A DNA stretch of 64,000 nt from Euborellia annulipes (taxonomy: Eukaryota > Arthropoda > Insecta > Dermaptera > Anisolabididae), in assembly GCA_023213315.1 (NCBI GenBank), contig JAKCPI010011712.1:372001-436000 (forward strand), written 5' to 3'. Within the stretch, counting starts at the first letter, position 1; the number at the start of each line of letters is the position of its first letter. Below the pieces are notes generated by a model that saw only the letters and a list, made by a program, of their open reading frames with translations, was not told the origin of the DNA and did no database searches. The translations under genes and the position numbers were made by a program. This document shows, in pieces, positions 44,346 to 55,405 of the stretch.

Positions 44346-44553
44346 AGGACCGTCGGCCAAAAAATAAACACTTTTTCTTATTATATATTATAATAAAAAT
44401 TGCATTAATTGAATGCTCGCTATTTTGTCATATTGGAAAGTAACGATTTGCAAAACATCTGTTGATTGTACTGAGGATGATTCCATATCACTGGGGTCGA
44501 AATATTTACAAATAAACGGATAAGTATTTATTTTTTGGCCGACGATCCTTATA
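44346..44553. mobile_element. Inverted-repeat element with hammerhead-like motif
   Basis: ATAAGGACCGTCGGCCAAAA at left recurs inverted at right (TTTTGGCCGACGATCCTTAT). Arms are about 30 bp and the spacer about 150 bp. The spacer holds the core at 44466-44511. No target duplication was defined. Confidence 0.5.
44466..44511 (+). ncRNA. Hammerhead-like motif with variant stem III
   Basis: CTGAGGA (44471-44477), then stem II GATTCC/GGGGTC (44479-44484 and 44493-44498, two G-U pairs), GAAA (44499-44502) and TATT (44503-44506). Stem I pairs TTGTA (44466-44470) with TACAA (44507-44511). The predicted cleavage is after 44506. The stem III word is AUAU instead of ACGU, both self-complementary. One extra base (44478) lies between the core and stem II. 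Confidence 0.45.
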
Positions 44554-44559
44554 ACTGCT

Positions 44560-45440
44560 GTATTTATTTCTTAACAAAATGAAATTTTTCAAATCTATTA
44601 TATGGTAAAATAATAAGAATAATGTCTTTTTTAGAATTTGAAAGCACAGACTATATATTTATTGAAATTAATTAATAAGGAATAAAAGTGCGATTTTAAA
44701 ATTCCACCTTTACGATTATATAATTTTTTACAATTAAACAAACAATTTAATTCAGTGTTTCGTTTATTTTTTTGTATTTTATAAATGGGATTCTTTTTTC
44801 CCTCCTCTTTTGTAAGATCATTTATTGTTTGCAAGAAGCCATAAAACATCTCATGATTGAAATTTAGCACCTTGGTTTTTTTTATTTATGAGCATTTTTA
44901 TTTTCTTTTGGAATTTGAGGTGTCATTTTCAAAGTAAATTACTATTTGCTTGTATTCCATTTTTTGTCACACTTCATGAGCATATCATTATTAAAATTGA
45001 TTTTTAAAATTATAGATTTCTAATGTTACCGTATTTAGTGACGGATCAAGCAATTGTTAACTCTGTCTGTCTGTTGGAGTTTGTAAAATCATGAATGAAT
45101 GTATTGATTTAATTTTAACCCTTAGTAACTAGGGCTGTCACGAATTTTGTGCCAGTTACTGGGGAGGGATGAGCTCCACTTTCTTATCCCACGACCAGTG
45201 GGGGTAAATGGGGTCGTTAGCTCTCCCCCCCCCCCTCTCTCAAGCCATTGGCGCTTCGGCACCTCGAAAGATTCATATCACTAACTCGTTCTAAAAAAAG
45301 AATGATCGGTCAAAGACACTATTACCAACGCTTTAAAATTATTAATCGGTAAAATATTTTATAATTACAGAAAAGATTAATATTAATATAATTTAATTAT
45401 AAATAGAGCCTAACTGAGCCCAGATGTGAAAAAGGGTTAA
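44560..45440. other. AT-rich stretch, nothing recognised
   Basis: A C run lies at 45225-45235. I see no exon or complete element. Confidence 0.3.
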
Positions 45441-45445
45441 AACAA

Positions 45446-45974
45446 AACATCTGGTGTGACTTAACGATCAGCAGATTTATTTTATGTCGAGATATATTTA
45501 GTTTCCCATAGCACCTTAGTTTCAAACTTAAACACTTGCGTTTCATAGATAGCGCTGAGCTACGAATGCTTCCATTGGAAATAAATTACTTCAAAAACGT
45601 TTTAGGAAAAAACTTATTATTAAAGAGCAACTAAAACATAGTTGATTTATGAATTTAAATCAAGTTTTGTTAAAGTGAATTTTGAGAAATTTGAAAAAAA
45701 AAACTGAAAAAGTACTTTAGTTAGACTTTTTGGCCGATTTTGTTCGAAAGCTTATTTTTACTGTCTGGGAGGATAGCTAACTTAAATATAAAATTTCAAC
45801 CTCGTAGCTCATTTCCTTAATGCTTAGTTGGTCAGTGACTGACCAAGTCGCGGGGCCCACTTTTTTAAACTCAAGGACCTCAAAACGTGTATTTCCATCA
45901 AAATTCCGACATCGGATTTTTGACGAAATACTTTTTCACTATATATTACATTTATAGGTAAGAGAAAGTAAAAA
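45446..45974 (+). mobile_element. Family A copy, left hairpin decayed
   Basis: It begins ACATCTGGTGTGACTTAACG, then TGTCGAGATATATTTAGTTTC and the standard interior, and ends GGTAAGAGAAAGTAAAAATG. The left hairpin's second arm is mostly lost. Confidence 0.6.
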
Positions 45975-45979
45975 TGACT

Positions 45980-46905
45980 TTTAAATGAGAAAACACCAAT
46001 TTTTATTTGATTTTGACATTCATTAATTAGAAGTGAATTTTGTCAAAATTTTTGTCTCTTTTTTATTCAAACTCTTCTTCAAATAATAAAAATTAAATAT
46101 TTTAGTATTTTTGTAGAAAAATATATGTATTAATCTTTTAAAAAATTTCCACGTATGCAAGTTTGAAAAATTAAAATACTATTCTGGAAAAAAAACTTCT
46201 GGTAATTATTTTACATTAAGAAATGTAAAGAAGTGAAAAGAGTAATAAAAAAAAAGTTTTAATTTTAAATTACGATCCTTTTATTTCGCCTATGAATATT
46301 TCACCAATAAACATAGTTATGTGGAGGAACTGGATGGAGCTGACATTAGAAAATAAAAAAAATACAGGAATCCAAGCAATAGCTTTTTATTTATTGACAT
46401 TAATGGAGTAGCTTACGTAAAGGGTTTCTTCCCAAACAAATTAACAAATTCTTCTTCCTAAAATATTTTTTATAAAATCACCTAAATTGTTTTTAACTAG
46501 AGAATTTGCAATTTTTTTGGCTTCAGCGTCTCCCTCCTCCGAATGCGCTCCTGTACATATGAAATATAAATTTTTTATGGAAAATCTAGTTTACCCCTTT
46601 GGATACTCATTCATCATAGCAAGGAGGTTGCAACAAGAGACTTCGTCATGATTCAAGATTTTCCTTGAACAGAGATATTTACAAGAGCACGTCAGAGTTT
46701 GAAAAATTTCAATTCGTTCATTTTCAATTAATTTTGTTTTGTCTAAGAAAATTCACGTTGCATGTTATCTCTCAGCAAACCATTATTTATTTTCTTCTTT
46801 GCTAATTGTTAATTTATTTATTTTGGTAACAGATATTGTTTTACTTTCGTTATTTTCGTTATTTAATTTGTTTCTCTTTTTAATTTTGTCATCTTAATTT
46901 ATCAA
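45980..46905. other. AT-rich stretch, nothing recognised
   Basis: I see no exon or element end. Confidence 0.35.
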
Positions 46906-46911
46906 GAATAA

Positions 46912-47455
46912 ATCTGGTGTGACTTAACGCACATCGCACAACTTTCTTTTACATTCGATAATCAGAAGTTGCGTACTGTGTTGTCACACTAGATTTTTTT
47001 TTGTAACGAGATATATTTAGTTTCCTATAGCACCTTAGTTAACTTGACCACTTAAAAAGTAAAAAAGTTAATTTATTCAAAATTCCCATAGGCTCTGTGT
47101 ATTTTAAATGTCGACTGCTTGAAATAAACTATGGTTATTTTTCAAAATTTTAATCTCATATTTGGAGATTTTATACACAATAGAGAATCCTAAATAAATA
47201 CAAAATTTCATTAGAATTAGAAAATTTTTTTTTTTAATGTGTAAAAATTTCCAAAGGGGATCAAAATTAACATAAAAATAGGGATTTAACATTGTCTCTA
47301 TGGAAAGAAGAGCTGGAAAATGAATTAAAAAAAAATCTATATCAGTAAAGTGTACTTCAAACAATTTTCACAAAAAACTTTACTGATATAAATAGCATCG
47401 AAAAAATAGTTGATTTATGAATTTTAATCAAAATCGTTAGAGCCAAAGTCCAAGC
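46912..47455 (+). mobile_element. Family A copy, right part missing
   Basis: The left hairpin (AATCTGGTGTGACTTAACGC at 46912, arm TCACACTAGATT) and the block shared with 35670-35930 are present. The copy ends at AATCAAAATCGTTAGAGCC, before the right-end hairpin. Confidence 0.6.
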
Positions 47456-47459
47456 ATTT

Positions 47460-48290
47460 TGACCGTGATAATAATTATACCATTAAAATATTAAGAATTT
47501 TTAATAGCGATGTTTTGTTGAGAAAATTTCCAAATTTACCAGATCATCATTTCCTGTATGATTATATGGCAATTTCTCTTTTATTATAAGCGATAATGCA
47601 TTTTTAGTATGAAACAGCCATCAAATAAGATGTTAATTAGAGGTGATTGTTTAAAATGCACTCAAATTGGATGCTTCTCTCTGCTAATGAACTTCATGAT
47701 TATATAGAAAATTAAATTTTCAACCATCGATGATGTATTATATTATATTAATGCCAAGTAAATGGAAATTTTGATGAAAAGCTAAAACAGATAATTATAA
47801 ATATAAATATTTTCAAGATCTTTTAAATCTTTTATTTGACGTTCTTTGGAATTGTTTGTTAATTATTTGTTAATATTAGTCTGTCAATTATTAATATTAA
47901 ATTAATTATAATGAATATTATATTGTACTTTGATCTTGAATGAAATGTTGATAGGCATGAGCAAGCCGATATTATTAATATCACAATATTATATATCATT
48001 CATAATAAATGAGCAACATATTGACTTTAATTGTTGATATATTAAAATTTGTAAAATAAATAATCTTAATGAAAGTTATTTGGAAAATTGGAAAATTGAA
48101 TTTGTACGAGAAAATGGCGATTAAAATTCGTTTCTTAAGACGCCTACGTTATAAACGTAATCTACTTGGCAAATTACATACAGCTTGCTTGCTTGCTTAC
48201 CCTGAGATGATCATTATTTATTTAATTTAGAGATATATGTAATGGAAATATTATATACTAGACTAAGTCAGGGTTCCCCCTTGCCGCCTC
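47460..48290. other. AT-rich stretch, nothing recognised
   Basis: A TTGC repeat lies at about 48182-48200. I see no exon. Confidence 0.35.
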
Positions 48291-48298
48291 CTTATTCG

Positions 48299-48690
48299 CT
48301 ATATGACGTCACTTTCCTGGACTTTGTCATATAAATATGTTGAATGCAATTTATTTAGAAAATTTAACAAATCTTTTCTTAAAATTTCATGATTCTCATA
48401 ATTTCTGAGATAATTAAAATACTCTTCATATTGATGGTAACCCAGGGATTTTCTTAACGAAAAATATAAATACTTTACGATGTTTCGAATGCTTATTCTA
48501 CAGTCGTTTTCAAGTACTGTGCACATGTTACTATTCAAGTGAACTAACCTCTAAGAGACCGTTAGTGTATTTTATATACATATCGACGTCAGAGCCATTT
48601 CCATCAAGTCCGCAGTCATTCCTATGAAGTTAGACACAGACATCAGCGCAATTCACAATCATTCTCATGAAGTTAGACATAATCATTAAA
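48299..48690 (-). mobile_element. Hammerhead-like element fragment with adjoining open frame
   Basis: 48465-48680 matches 52195-52390 partly in reverse and partly in the same order (AACCTCTAAGRGACCGTTA, GAAGTTAGACACA). The minus-strand core GTACTTGAAAACGACTG...GAAACATCG lies at 48475-48520. A 79-codon frame starts in it and runs on to 48299 (for example LRKSLGYHQYEEYFNYLRNY). The frame could be chance in AT-rich DNA; no reverse transcriptase or GIY-YIG motif is seen. Confidence 0.35.
48475..48525 (-). ncRNA. Hammerhead-like core, degenerate
   Basis: TTGAAAA stands in for CUGANGA, stem II GACTGT...GCATTC is partly paired, GAAAC follows, then ATC. Stem I pairs GTAC with GTAA weakly. It is the same family as 52364-52416 but more decayed. 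Confidence 0.25.
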
Positions 48691-48699
48691 TCAAGTGTT

Positions 48700-49620
48700 T
48701 CTATTCATTCAATTCTTTGAATGATGGTCTACAACCTCAAAAAAATTTTATGGTTCTTGATTTTCTAATTTCTTAGATACTTTAGTATATAGTATATTAC
48801 AGAGTGGATAATAGACGAAAATATAGGAAAAACAAAACTTGAAAACTTGGTCAAAGCCAATAAACACTAGAATCACAAATGAATTGTAAATTCACATGAG
48901 GTGGGGGGGGGGGGGGCGAGTCCATTTGGGAGGAGCTCGACTCGTTTTAATTAGAGAAAATAATAAAATTTCTATTAAGAGAGGTTCTTTTCTTTTTATT
49001 CTAGATTAAAAATCTCAACTTATTTTGATTGCAAGAAAAAGACGATTTGTACGCCTCGCCGATGGTTGCAAAAAGACGCAAACTTGCGCAAAGGGCGTAA
49101 AGAGAGAAGTGGAGAAGAAGGGGGATCCTGGGAACCATCAGCTGCCCCCAACGGTCCAAGATCTTTTCTACATCTCCCCAGCCTCCCACATAGATACACA
49201 CCATCGATAAACAATTAAAACCGTCAGCTAGCTATTTTTCTTTATTCTTCAATTTTTTATATTGAAAATACATTTTTTACTTCGATATTCGGAAAGAATT
49301 GGAGTTAGAAAATCATAACTGAGAGAATAACAATATATGATATAGAAGACACGAGACGTCAAACACATAAATTTCACTTTTTTTTTTACTTTTCGTTTGC
49401 ACCGGAAAAGTGGATCGGCGATATCAGCATAATAAAACACAAACAAAAACATCGCCTAAATAAATAATTACTATTCAATTTTAATGAAATTTATTGTATA
49501 AATATATATTGATTTAAACGCACAAATATAAGGAGAATTCCTCTCTTCTGTTCAACTCAAGTGTCAGGTAATGCGACGGGCCGGTTTGGGTCCCCTTGTA
49601 TTATTTAATTAATACAAGCT
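48700..49620. other. Mixed stretch, nothing firmly recognised
   Basis: A G run lies at 48903-48915. At 49030-49210 frames are open on both strands in a less AT-rich block; none gives a recognisable protein. Confidence 0.3.
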
Positions 49621-49626
49621 TAAATA

Positions 49627-50322
49627 CACTGTAAAAAAAACTTAATTTTAGTGTTTAGAAATACTAAATTTGTTAATGATAACTACTATGCATTTATCTA
49701 CTAAATTTACATGCGTTCAAGTAAATTTTCTTTACAACAAAAAAACTTTTTAAAATTACAATTTTTTTCGAAAATAGAGTATGTATTTTATATTTTTACA
49801 TACATTGTATAGTAATTTTCGTTAAAATCAAGCGCCAAAAAATTAAAAATTGAGTTAAGCACGGAATATTGTTTCAAATGCTATAATTAATAGTATTTTT
49901 TATGAAATATGTCCTAAAAAAATTTATATTTTATATTACTTGCACAAATGACAAAAAAAAAAAAAATATGATATATAATATAATCTAATCAAAACAATGT
50001 AAATCAGAAAAACTTTAATGTTAATTTTCTCAAATCTCGGTAGCTGGCGCTTGACACACTAATGCGTTACAGGGTCCATATATCACAGGTTTTTTTCACC
50101 CAAAGCTCGGGTTCAATTCCTTCGAGGAACAAGTTTTTTCTTCTCGCTCGTGTCAAATTGTTTTTTAAAATTACAAAACATTTTCACTCTAATTTTCAGA
50201 CGGTTTTCAGAAAATTACAATACATTTGTTTTGAAAAGACTTACTTAATTTAGTATGTTTTTGTTTATATAATTTATTTCCTATACAAAAATTGTAAAAT
50301 CACTAAAATTTCTATTACAGTG
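49627..50322. mobile_element. MITE with CACTGTAA ends and TA flanks
   Basis: The left end CACTGTAAAAAAAACTT continues to AATTTTAGTG. The right end CACTAAAATTTCTATTACAGTG is its imperfect inverse (split here only in description: the last part is TTACAGTG). TA lies on both sides, as in Tc1/mariner insertions. It contains the nested element 49828-50071. Confidence 0.55.
49828..50071. mobile_element. Second ACCCTGTTAYGC-type MITE, one end truncated
   Basis: It matches 39011-39254 in reverse: the right end reads TGGCGCTTGACACACTAATG followed by CGTTACAGGGT. The left end begins only at TCAAGCGCCA, so about 20 bp are lost. Confidence 0.6.
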
Positions 50323-50424
50323 TAGATAAGGAAACAAGAAAGATTTAAATATTATTAGTAGGCCTATTTAATAAAATTTCGACTGTTAAAAAATCTGGCA
50401 TCTCTCTTTTAAATAAGTGTTAAG

Positions 50425-50695
50425 CAGTGGCGTAGCGAGGGGAGAGCAAGGGGGGTCATTATGCCCCGGGCGCTACTCACAAATGGGCGCCAAATGGTCC
50501 GCAAAATCAAAAAATTGCTGGGTAATTTTTATTTTTATTATAATTGATTTCTGGAAAATATATTTTAAATTTAGTGCCCGTGCAATATAATAATTACGTA
50601 TATTTTACATATAATATTATATGGTTTTCGAATGGGGAGGGGGGCGGTAAAAAGGTATTGTGCCCCGGGCGCGAGTTAAGCTCGCTACGCCACTG
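50425..50695. mobile_element. hAT-type MITE, 271 bp, perfect target duplication
   Basis: The ends are CAGTGGCGTAGCGAG and CTCGCTACGCCACTG. It is flanked by GTGTTAAG at 50417-50424 and 50696-50703. Inside, GCCCCGGGCGC occurs near both ends in the same orientation as read. No transposase. Confidence 0.8.
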
Positions 50696-50704
50696 GTGTT
50701 AAGT

Positions 50705-51660
50705 GATGATAATTTAGCAACATCTGCAAATAAAAAATTTTATATTTATTTAAGTGTTTTAATTTCAAAAAATTTTCTTATATCTTTTGCTTCTTAATCT
50801 CTATTTATTTTTTAATTTATTTTATGAAAACGTTTATAATAAACAAGAATGGAAGAGAAAATAGGTTAAAAGCAATTTATATGAGAACAAATAAATTTTA
50901 ATTTAACAAGATAGCGTTTCGATTAAAATTAGATCCCTTCTTTAACCAGGGAAGAAAAAAACAATAAAGAAAATTCATTTAATAAAAAGTTATATTAAAG
51001 GAATTTGTAATTATATTTTAATTTTATTTAAAATTAAAAACATATTGAAAAATTATAATTCATAAGTACTTGAACATTCTTTTTTAAACAAATATTTATT
51101 TTACAATATCATGTATATGTTTTTTAATTAAAAATTCTATTTAATTTGTGTTGGTATTTTTTTTCTAAATTATAAGATACTTGGTTGAATATTTTTTTTC
51201 CTTCCTTTTATATTTTTTATTTATTTATTTTTCTTCCACCCTTCTTTTATTAGAGATTACGGTTCATAAAATGAAATACCAAATAACTACGAGTCTCTTA
51301 AATATCACAGCTACAGCTACTATATGTTCAAATAAAATATTCATTTTTTGATTTTTTAAAAATATTTTTTTTTTTCTAATTGTAGTCCTTAGTCGGGATT
51401 TGTTCATTAAAATAACAATTTGTTATGAAAATCTTTCCTTTTAAAATTTTTTTTTGTTTGCTTTGTTTTCGTAAGGAAAAAATATTTAACTAATTCTTAC
51501 AAAAAAATAATACAAAAGGCTTAAAGCTTAATTGTTTTTAATGTAGATTTGTTTCTTTTTTTATCAGGAAGAATTTTTATATATATTGTATGTATATTTT
51601 TTAACTTAAAAGGATTTGGGCCAAATATTTAAACTTATGCCATTAAAGAGTGAGAATGAA
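50705..51660. other. AT-rich stretch, nothing recognised
   Basis: It is mostly T-rich homopolymer sequence without frames or element ends. Confidence 0.35.
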
Positions 51661-52121
51661 GAATTAATCAGCGTCGTATGGCTAAAGTGTAGAATATGCC
51701 GATATTTTTTTTTCTATGATATGAAACTTTTTCTGTTTTTTTTCTCTCACCATTAAAGAAATTAGCCTAAAATAGGGGCGCCAAAGCTAATTTGATCCAA
51801 ATTTCTATAAAAATAAGGAAAATATGGAAAAAGTATGAAGGTGACCTTAACCTATAAGAAAAGTATTTTATTTATTCAACAACAATATTTTAAACAAATA
51901 TTAAAACAACTTAGGGAAATTTCTGCTGGGAATTCCTACATTGATTTAAAACAAATTGCAGGGTTCAGTTCGGTTAAGGTTCGGTTTTATTTAGAAAACA
52001 AATTTAAAACAATTAGGGAATTTTCTCGGCTTCTGTTCGGTTAGCTTCGGCCCAAAACCGTACCGAAGTTCTACACTAGAGAACTTTATTATTATGGGCG
52101 TTTCTAATTATAAATAACATT

Positions 52122-52449
52122 TTGTATTAATTATTTATTAAAAATATAAATTCTGCACAACGTTTTGACTGCTTATTCTGCAGTACAGTCTGTATTTGAT
52201 CCATTCAAGTTAACTAACCTCTAAGGGACCGTTAAGTGCATTTTTATATACCGTACAATGACACCAGCGCCATCTACAGTCATTCCTGTGAAGTTAGACA
52301 CAAACATTCGCGCTATCTTCACTCATTAATTAATCAAGTCAGTTCACTTGAGTCGGAGCTAGTGTACAGTACTTGAAAACGATTGCAGAATAAGCATTCG
52401 AAACGTTGTATAGTATTCATATTTTTAATAAATAATTAATACAAATGTG
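52122..52449. mobile_element. Palindromic element with a core in each arm
   Basis: The outer arms TTGTATTAATTATTTATTAA and TTAATAAATAATTAATACAA are perfect inverses. Inside each is a hammerhead-like core: minus strand at about 52145-52195 (GCAGAATAAGCAGTCAAAAC) and plus strand at 52364-52416. About 170 bp of spacer lies between. Confidence 0.6.
52364..52416 (+). ncRNA. Hammerhead-like motif with long stem I
   Basis: Stem I pairs GTACAGTAC (52364-52372) with GTATAGTAT (52408-52416) over nine positions, with one mismatch and two G-U pairs. The core is TTGAAAA (two changes from CUGAAGA). Stem II is GATTGC/GCATTC with one mismatch. Then come GAAA (52400-52403) and CGTT, with predicted cleavage after 52407. 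The core changes argue against activity in this copy. Confidence 0.35.
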
Positions 52450-52719
52450 GTTTAAAATGCACATGCAAAATATTTTATTAATCTCAGCTATAATTACACC
52501 GTAGAGCATTTTTAAGATTAAAAATATAATCGAGAAAGAAAAAAAATACGAAAAGCTAAGGAATAGTACCTGTCTTATAGGTTAATATCACCTTAATATT
52601 TCTTCTTTATTTTCGTTATTTTTATAGAAATCTGGATCAAATTGCCGCCTCTATTTCAAACTAATGGAGAGAGAGAAAAAATGTCGACATATTGTAAACT
52701 CGCGCCGCGTCGTATTTTA

Positions 52720-53630
52720 TCCACCATCAAACAGCTAGAAAAATATTAATCTGACCAGTGAAGTCATTTAAATTTTTTTGCTTGGAGGAGGGGAGAGGCT
52801 CGATATTTGTATCAAAAAATCCATTAGTAAAAAAACTAATCATTTAATCTAATGAATTTGAAGTACTACCTTTTCAATATTCTCTAACATTACGTCGGTA
52901 ATATTTTTTATATTATAAATAGGTAGGCCTATAACTCGTTAACTGCCGTCCTAGAGGTCTGTCTTCAAATTTCCTCTTCTATTATATTATTTGTATAAGA
53001 ATTATACGTAACGTTAAACCGAAAAAGAAATTCTAATTAAATATTTTGTCGTTTCATTTTATATATAACTCAAATTTAATTAAGGGTCACTTTTATGGGA
53101 AGCTTATTTTGTTTGAGTTTGAGATGTATAAAAAATATCTTGTAAATATCAAACGTCTTTCCCTTCCGACGGGCTTTGTTTTGAAAGAAATATTTTTTAA
53201 GAGCAAACATTGTCAACTAAGAGAATTCATTATAAATTAAGACATAAATAAATATTGAAGTCACTTCCATTATCGAAATGGAAATATTCTTCTTGTAACT
53301 TGTATAAAATTAAATAATTTTTAAAATACTCAGCAGAAAAGCCAATCAACGTTAAGCAAGAGGGGTGTCAAGTGGGTCAATATTATACATCAGTGAACTT
53401 AACTTCATACATGTTTGTTCCCTGTGTATTGCACCGAATCATAATGTCAATATTTGTTTAAAGTTAATCCATGTCACATGTTTGAATAAGCGAATGGTGA
53501 ACTCAATGTAAACACCTTTTTGAATTAAATAAAATATACTTAGGAAGAATATCAAATTTATTAATATCTTGTATATCTTAACTAATAAGATGGAGGAGAG
53601 AAAGATTTTATAATTTTATTTTATAAATAT
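52720..53630. other. AT-rich stretch, nothing recognised
   Basis: I see no exon or element ends. Confidence 0.35.
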
Positions 53631-53633
53631 TTT

Positions 53634-54098
53634 TAAAGTGAAACTTTTATTTTATCCCCTCAAATTTTTTCGCTCTTCTATCAGCATGTCGCGTTAAAAG
53701 CCGTGACGTCAAAGGCCGTGACGCTGAAAGCCATGGCGTCACCAGCCATGACGACAAAATTAGGAAAGTTCAAATTTAATATATATGACGAATTATAAAA
53801 AATAATTGTGAGATTTAATTATTCAATTTTTAAATTAATAAAATATAATTTTTAAAATAATTTAAAATGATTCAAATCTTTAATTAGGCCTACTAAATAA
53901 ATTTTGTTCAGAGTTTTTAATATGCTCCATGATTTCCCATTATCATTCCCATTTTCCAATTATTAAGTGAAGATTACCGGTAAAAACGCGATTTTAATAC
54001 CCTTAATTGAATAATTTTCTGAAAATTTTCAGTTAAACGCCTACGATCCGAAAAAAGTTTCACTTGCATCGTGGTTTCATAAAACCACACAATGATTT
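53634..54098 (-). mobile_element. Repeat with 15-bp minisatellite core, copy 2
   Basis: It is inverted relative to 23874-24369. It starts AAAGTGAAACTTTTATT, has the 15-bp units at 53700-53759, and ends AAAAAAGTTTCACTTGCATC followed by the hairpin GTGGTTTCATAAAACCAC. The middle of the two copies differs. Confidence 0.55.
53700..53759 (+). repeat. Four 15-bp tandem units
   Basis: The units are GCCGTGACGTCAAAG, GCCGTGACGCTGAAA, GCCATGGCGTCACCA and GCCATGACGACAAAA. They are exactly 15 bp each. The period is a multiple of three and this frame is open across the four units, but a TAA lies just before, so a peptide repeat is unlikely. Confidence 0.7.
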
Positions 54099-54384
54099 TT
54101 TTTAAAGATTGTTTATAAGAAGAAATAGCCAATCTATTTAATAAAATAAACAAATAGTTTCTATGTTTCTGTGGAAGCACAGCTGTGGATCTGTCTACTA
54201 AGGGCCGGTTGCTTCACTTATAATCATCTAGCAAATTTATGCGACCTATAGTAAACAAGAACATGCTTAACCTTCGGGTAAAAAAAGAGTTTTTCATATA
54301 TAATTAGCTATATGAGATATGCGGGGTGTTTTGTGAAGTAGCAACTAAATAAAGACATAACTTAGAAAAATTGTTAAAAAAATA

Positions 54385-54622
54385 TATAATTAAAAAAAAA
54401 ATTGGACTAAAAAGAGAGAATTTCTGAACCGAACCGAACATACCGTAATTATGACTTAAAATAAAAGCGTGGGGGCTTCGAGGGGGTTACAAGGATCTAA
54501 GAATAGATTTTCCTTAAGCTTTCTATAAGGGCCCCAGGCTTTTATTTTGAGTCATAAATATTCAACAATTTTAACAACAAAAATTGTTTCTCTCTTTTTA
54601 GTTCAATTTTTAAATAAAAGAT
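54385..54622. repeat. Inverted repeat (MITE-like)
   Basis: AATTGGACTAAAAAGAGAGA at about 54401 and its inverse TCTCTCTTTTTAGTTCAATT near 54590 border an inner pair, ATGACTTAAAATAAAAGC and GCTTTTATTTTGAGTCAT. The spacer is about 50 bp. Confidence 0.5.
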
Positions 54623-54690
54623 TTAAAAAAAAAAGTTTTTTATTATATTTTTAATTAAAACTTTTTAATAAGAGACATTAAAATTGAAAG

Positions 54691-54975
54691 ACTAATTAAT
54701 TCGCGTAGGGTTTCATATAAAGTACCACATTAGTTTGGTTTATTTTGATCTACTTTTGATACATGAATTGTCATAAAAAATGACCCGTAAAAATCAAATT
54801 TCTGATCCATAAGCCATTGAGAAGTCTTCTGAAAATAAACTAATTCACGTAGGGCTTCATATAAAGTACCACGTTAGTTGGGTCTATTTTGATCTAATTT
54901 TCAGACAATTATTTTTATCAAAAATGGCCCTCAAATATCAAATTTCACACTTCTAGCTCATTGTTAAGTGTCTTA
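54691..54975. repeat. Two-copy tandem repeat, period about 144 bp
   Basis: CGTAGGGTTTCATATAAAGT at 54704 recurs at 54848 with one change, followed in both by ACCAC...TTAGTT and TATTTTGATCTA. Confidence 0.65.
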
Positions 54976-54979
54976 AAAA

Positions 54980-55400
54980 TTGACTAAAAATTGGTGACCT
55001 TGAAAAAGTAAGATAAATAAAAGCATTTAAAAATAAAAATTGAAATTAATTTAAATAAATATTTAAAATTAAAATAAAGTTTTTTTTACAAAAATAATCA
55101 AGGCTTAATAAAGGTTTTGCATTCCAGGGTCACTCGCCACTATTTATTATATTGCTTGTGTTTCTAATTTCACCCCTTTGTTAAGTCTTATACTGAACTT
55201 TGGGTCTTAGCTAAATAACCTGGGCTCTTATTTAATCTTATGATTAGATGTGAGAATACTTGGAAGTCATAGTCAACTAGTTCATCCGAGGGATAGCTAG
55301 TTAATTAGAAGTGAAGCAATAAATCCGCTATGAACCAGATATCAGCAACCCAAAAAGAGGAGAAAAGAAGTATCCTCTTTTAAAAGTGAAGCAAACGGTA
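54980..55400. other. AT-rich stretch, nothing recognised
   Basis: At 55290 ATAGCTAGTTAATT resembles a CTAGT end without a hairpin. I see no exon. Confidence 0.3.
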
Positions 55401-55405
55401 AATTA

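Larger units (their letters stand above)
51665..52715. repeat. Inverted arms flanking the hammerhead-like element
   Basis: The left arm 51665-51860 and right arm 52565-52715 are inverted copies (for example TTTGATCCAAATTTCTATAA at left, TTATAGAAATCTGGATCAAA at right). They enclose the palindromic element 52122-52449. Either the element inserted in the loop of an older palindrome, or both are parts of one larger element. Confidence 0.5.

Noticed and set aside
49001..49214. Overlapping open frames on both strands in a balanced-composition block
   Set aside because: No domain, no splice sites and no clear match to LINE C-termini despite a superficial resemblance.
50108..50125. GGTTCAATTCC box B-like word
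   Set aside because: No box A upstream within tRNA distance; a MITE end occupies that place.
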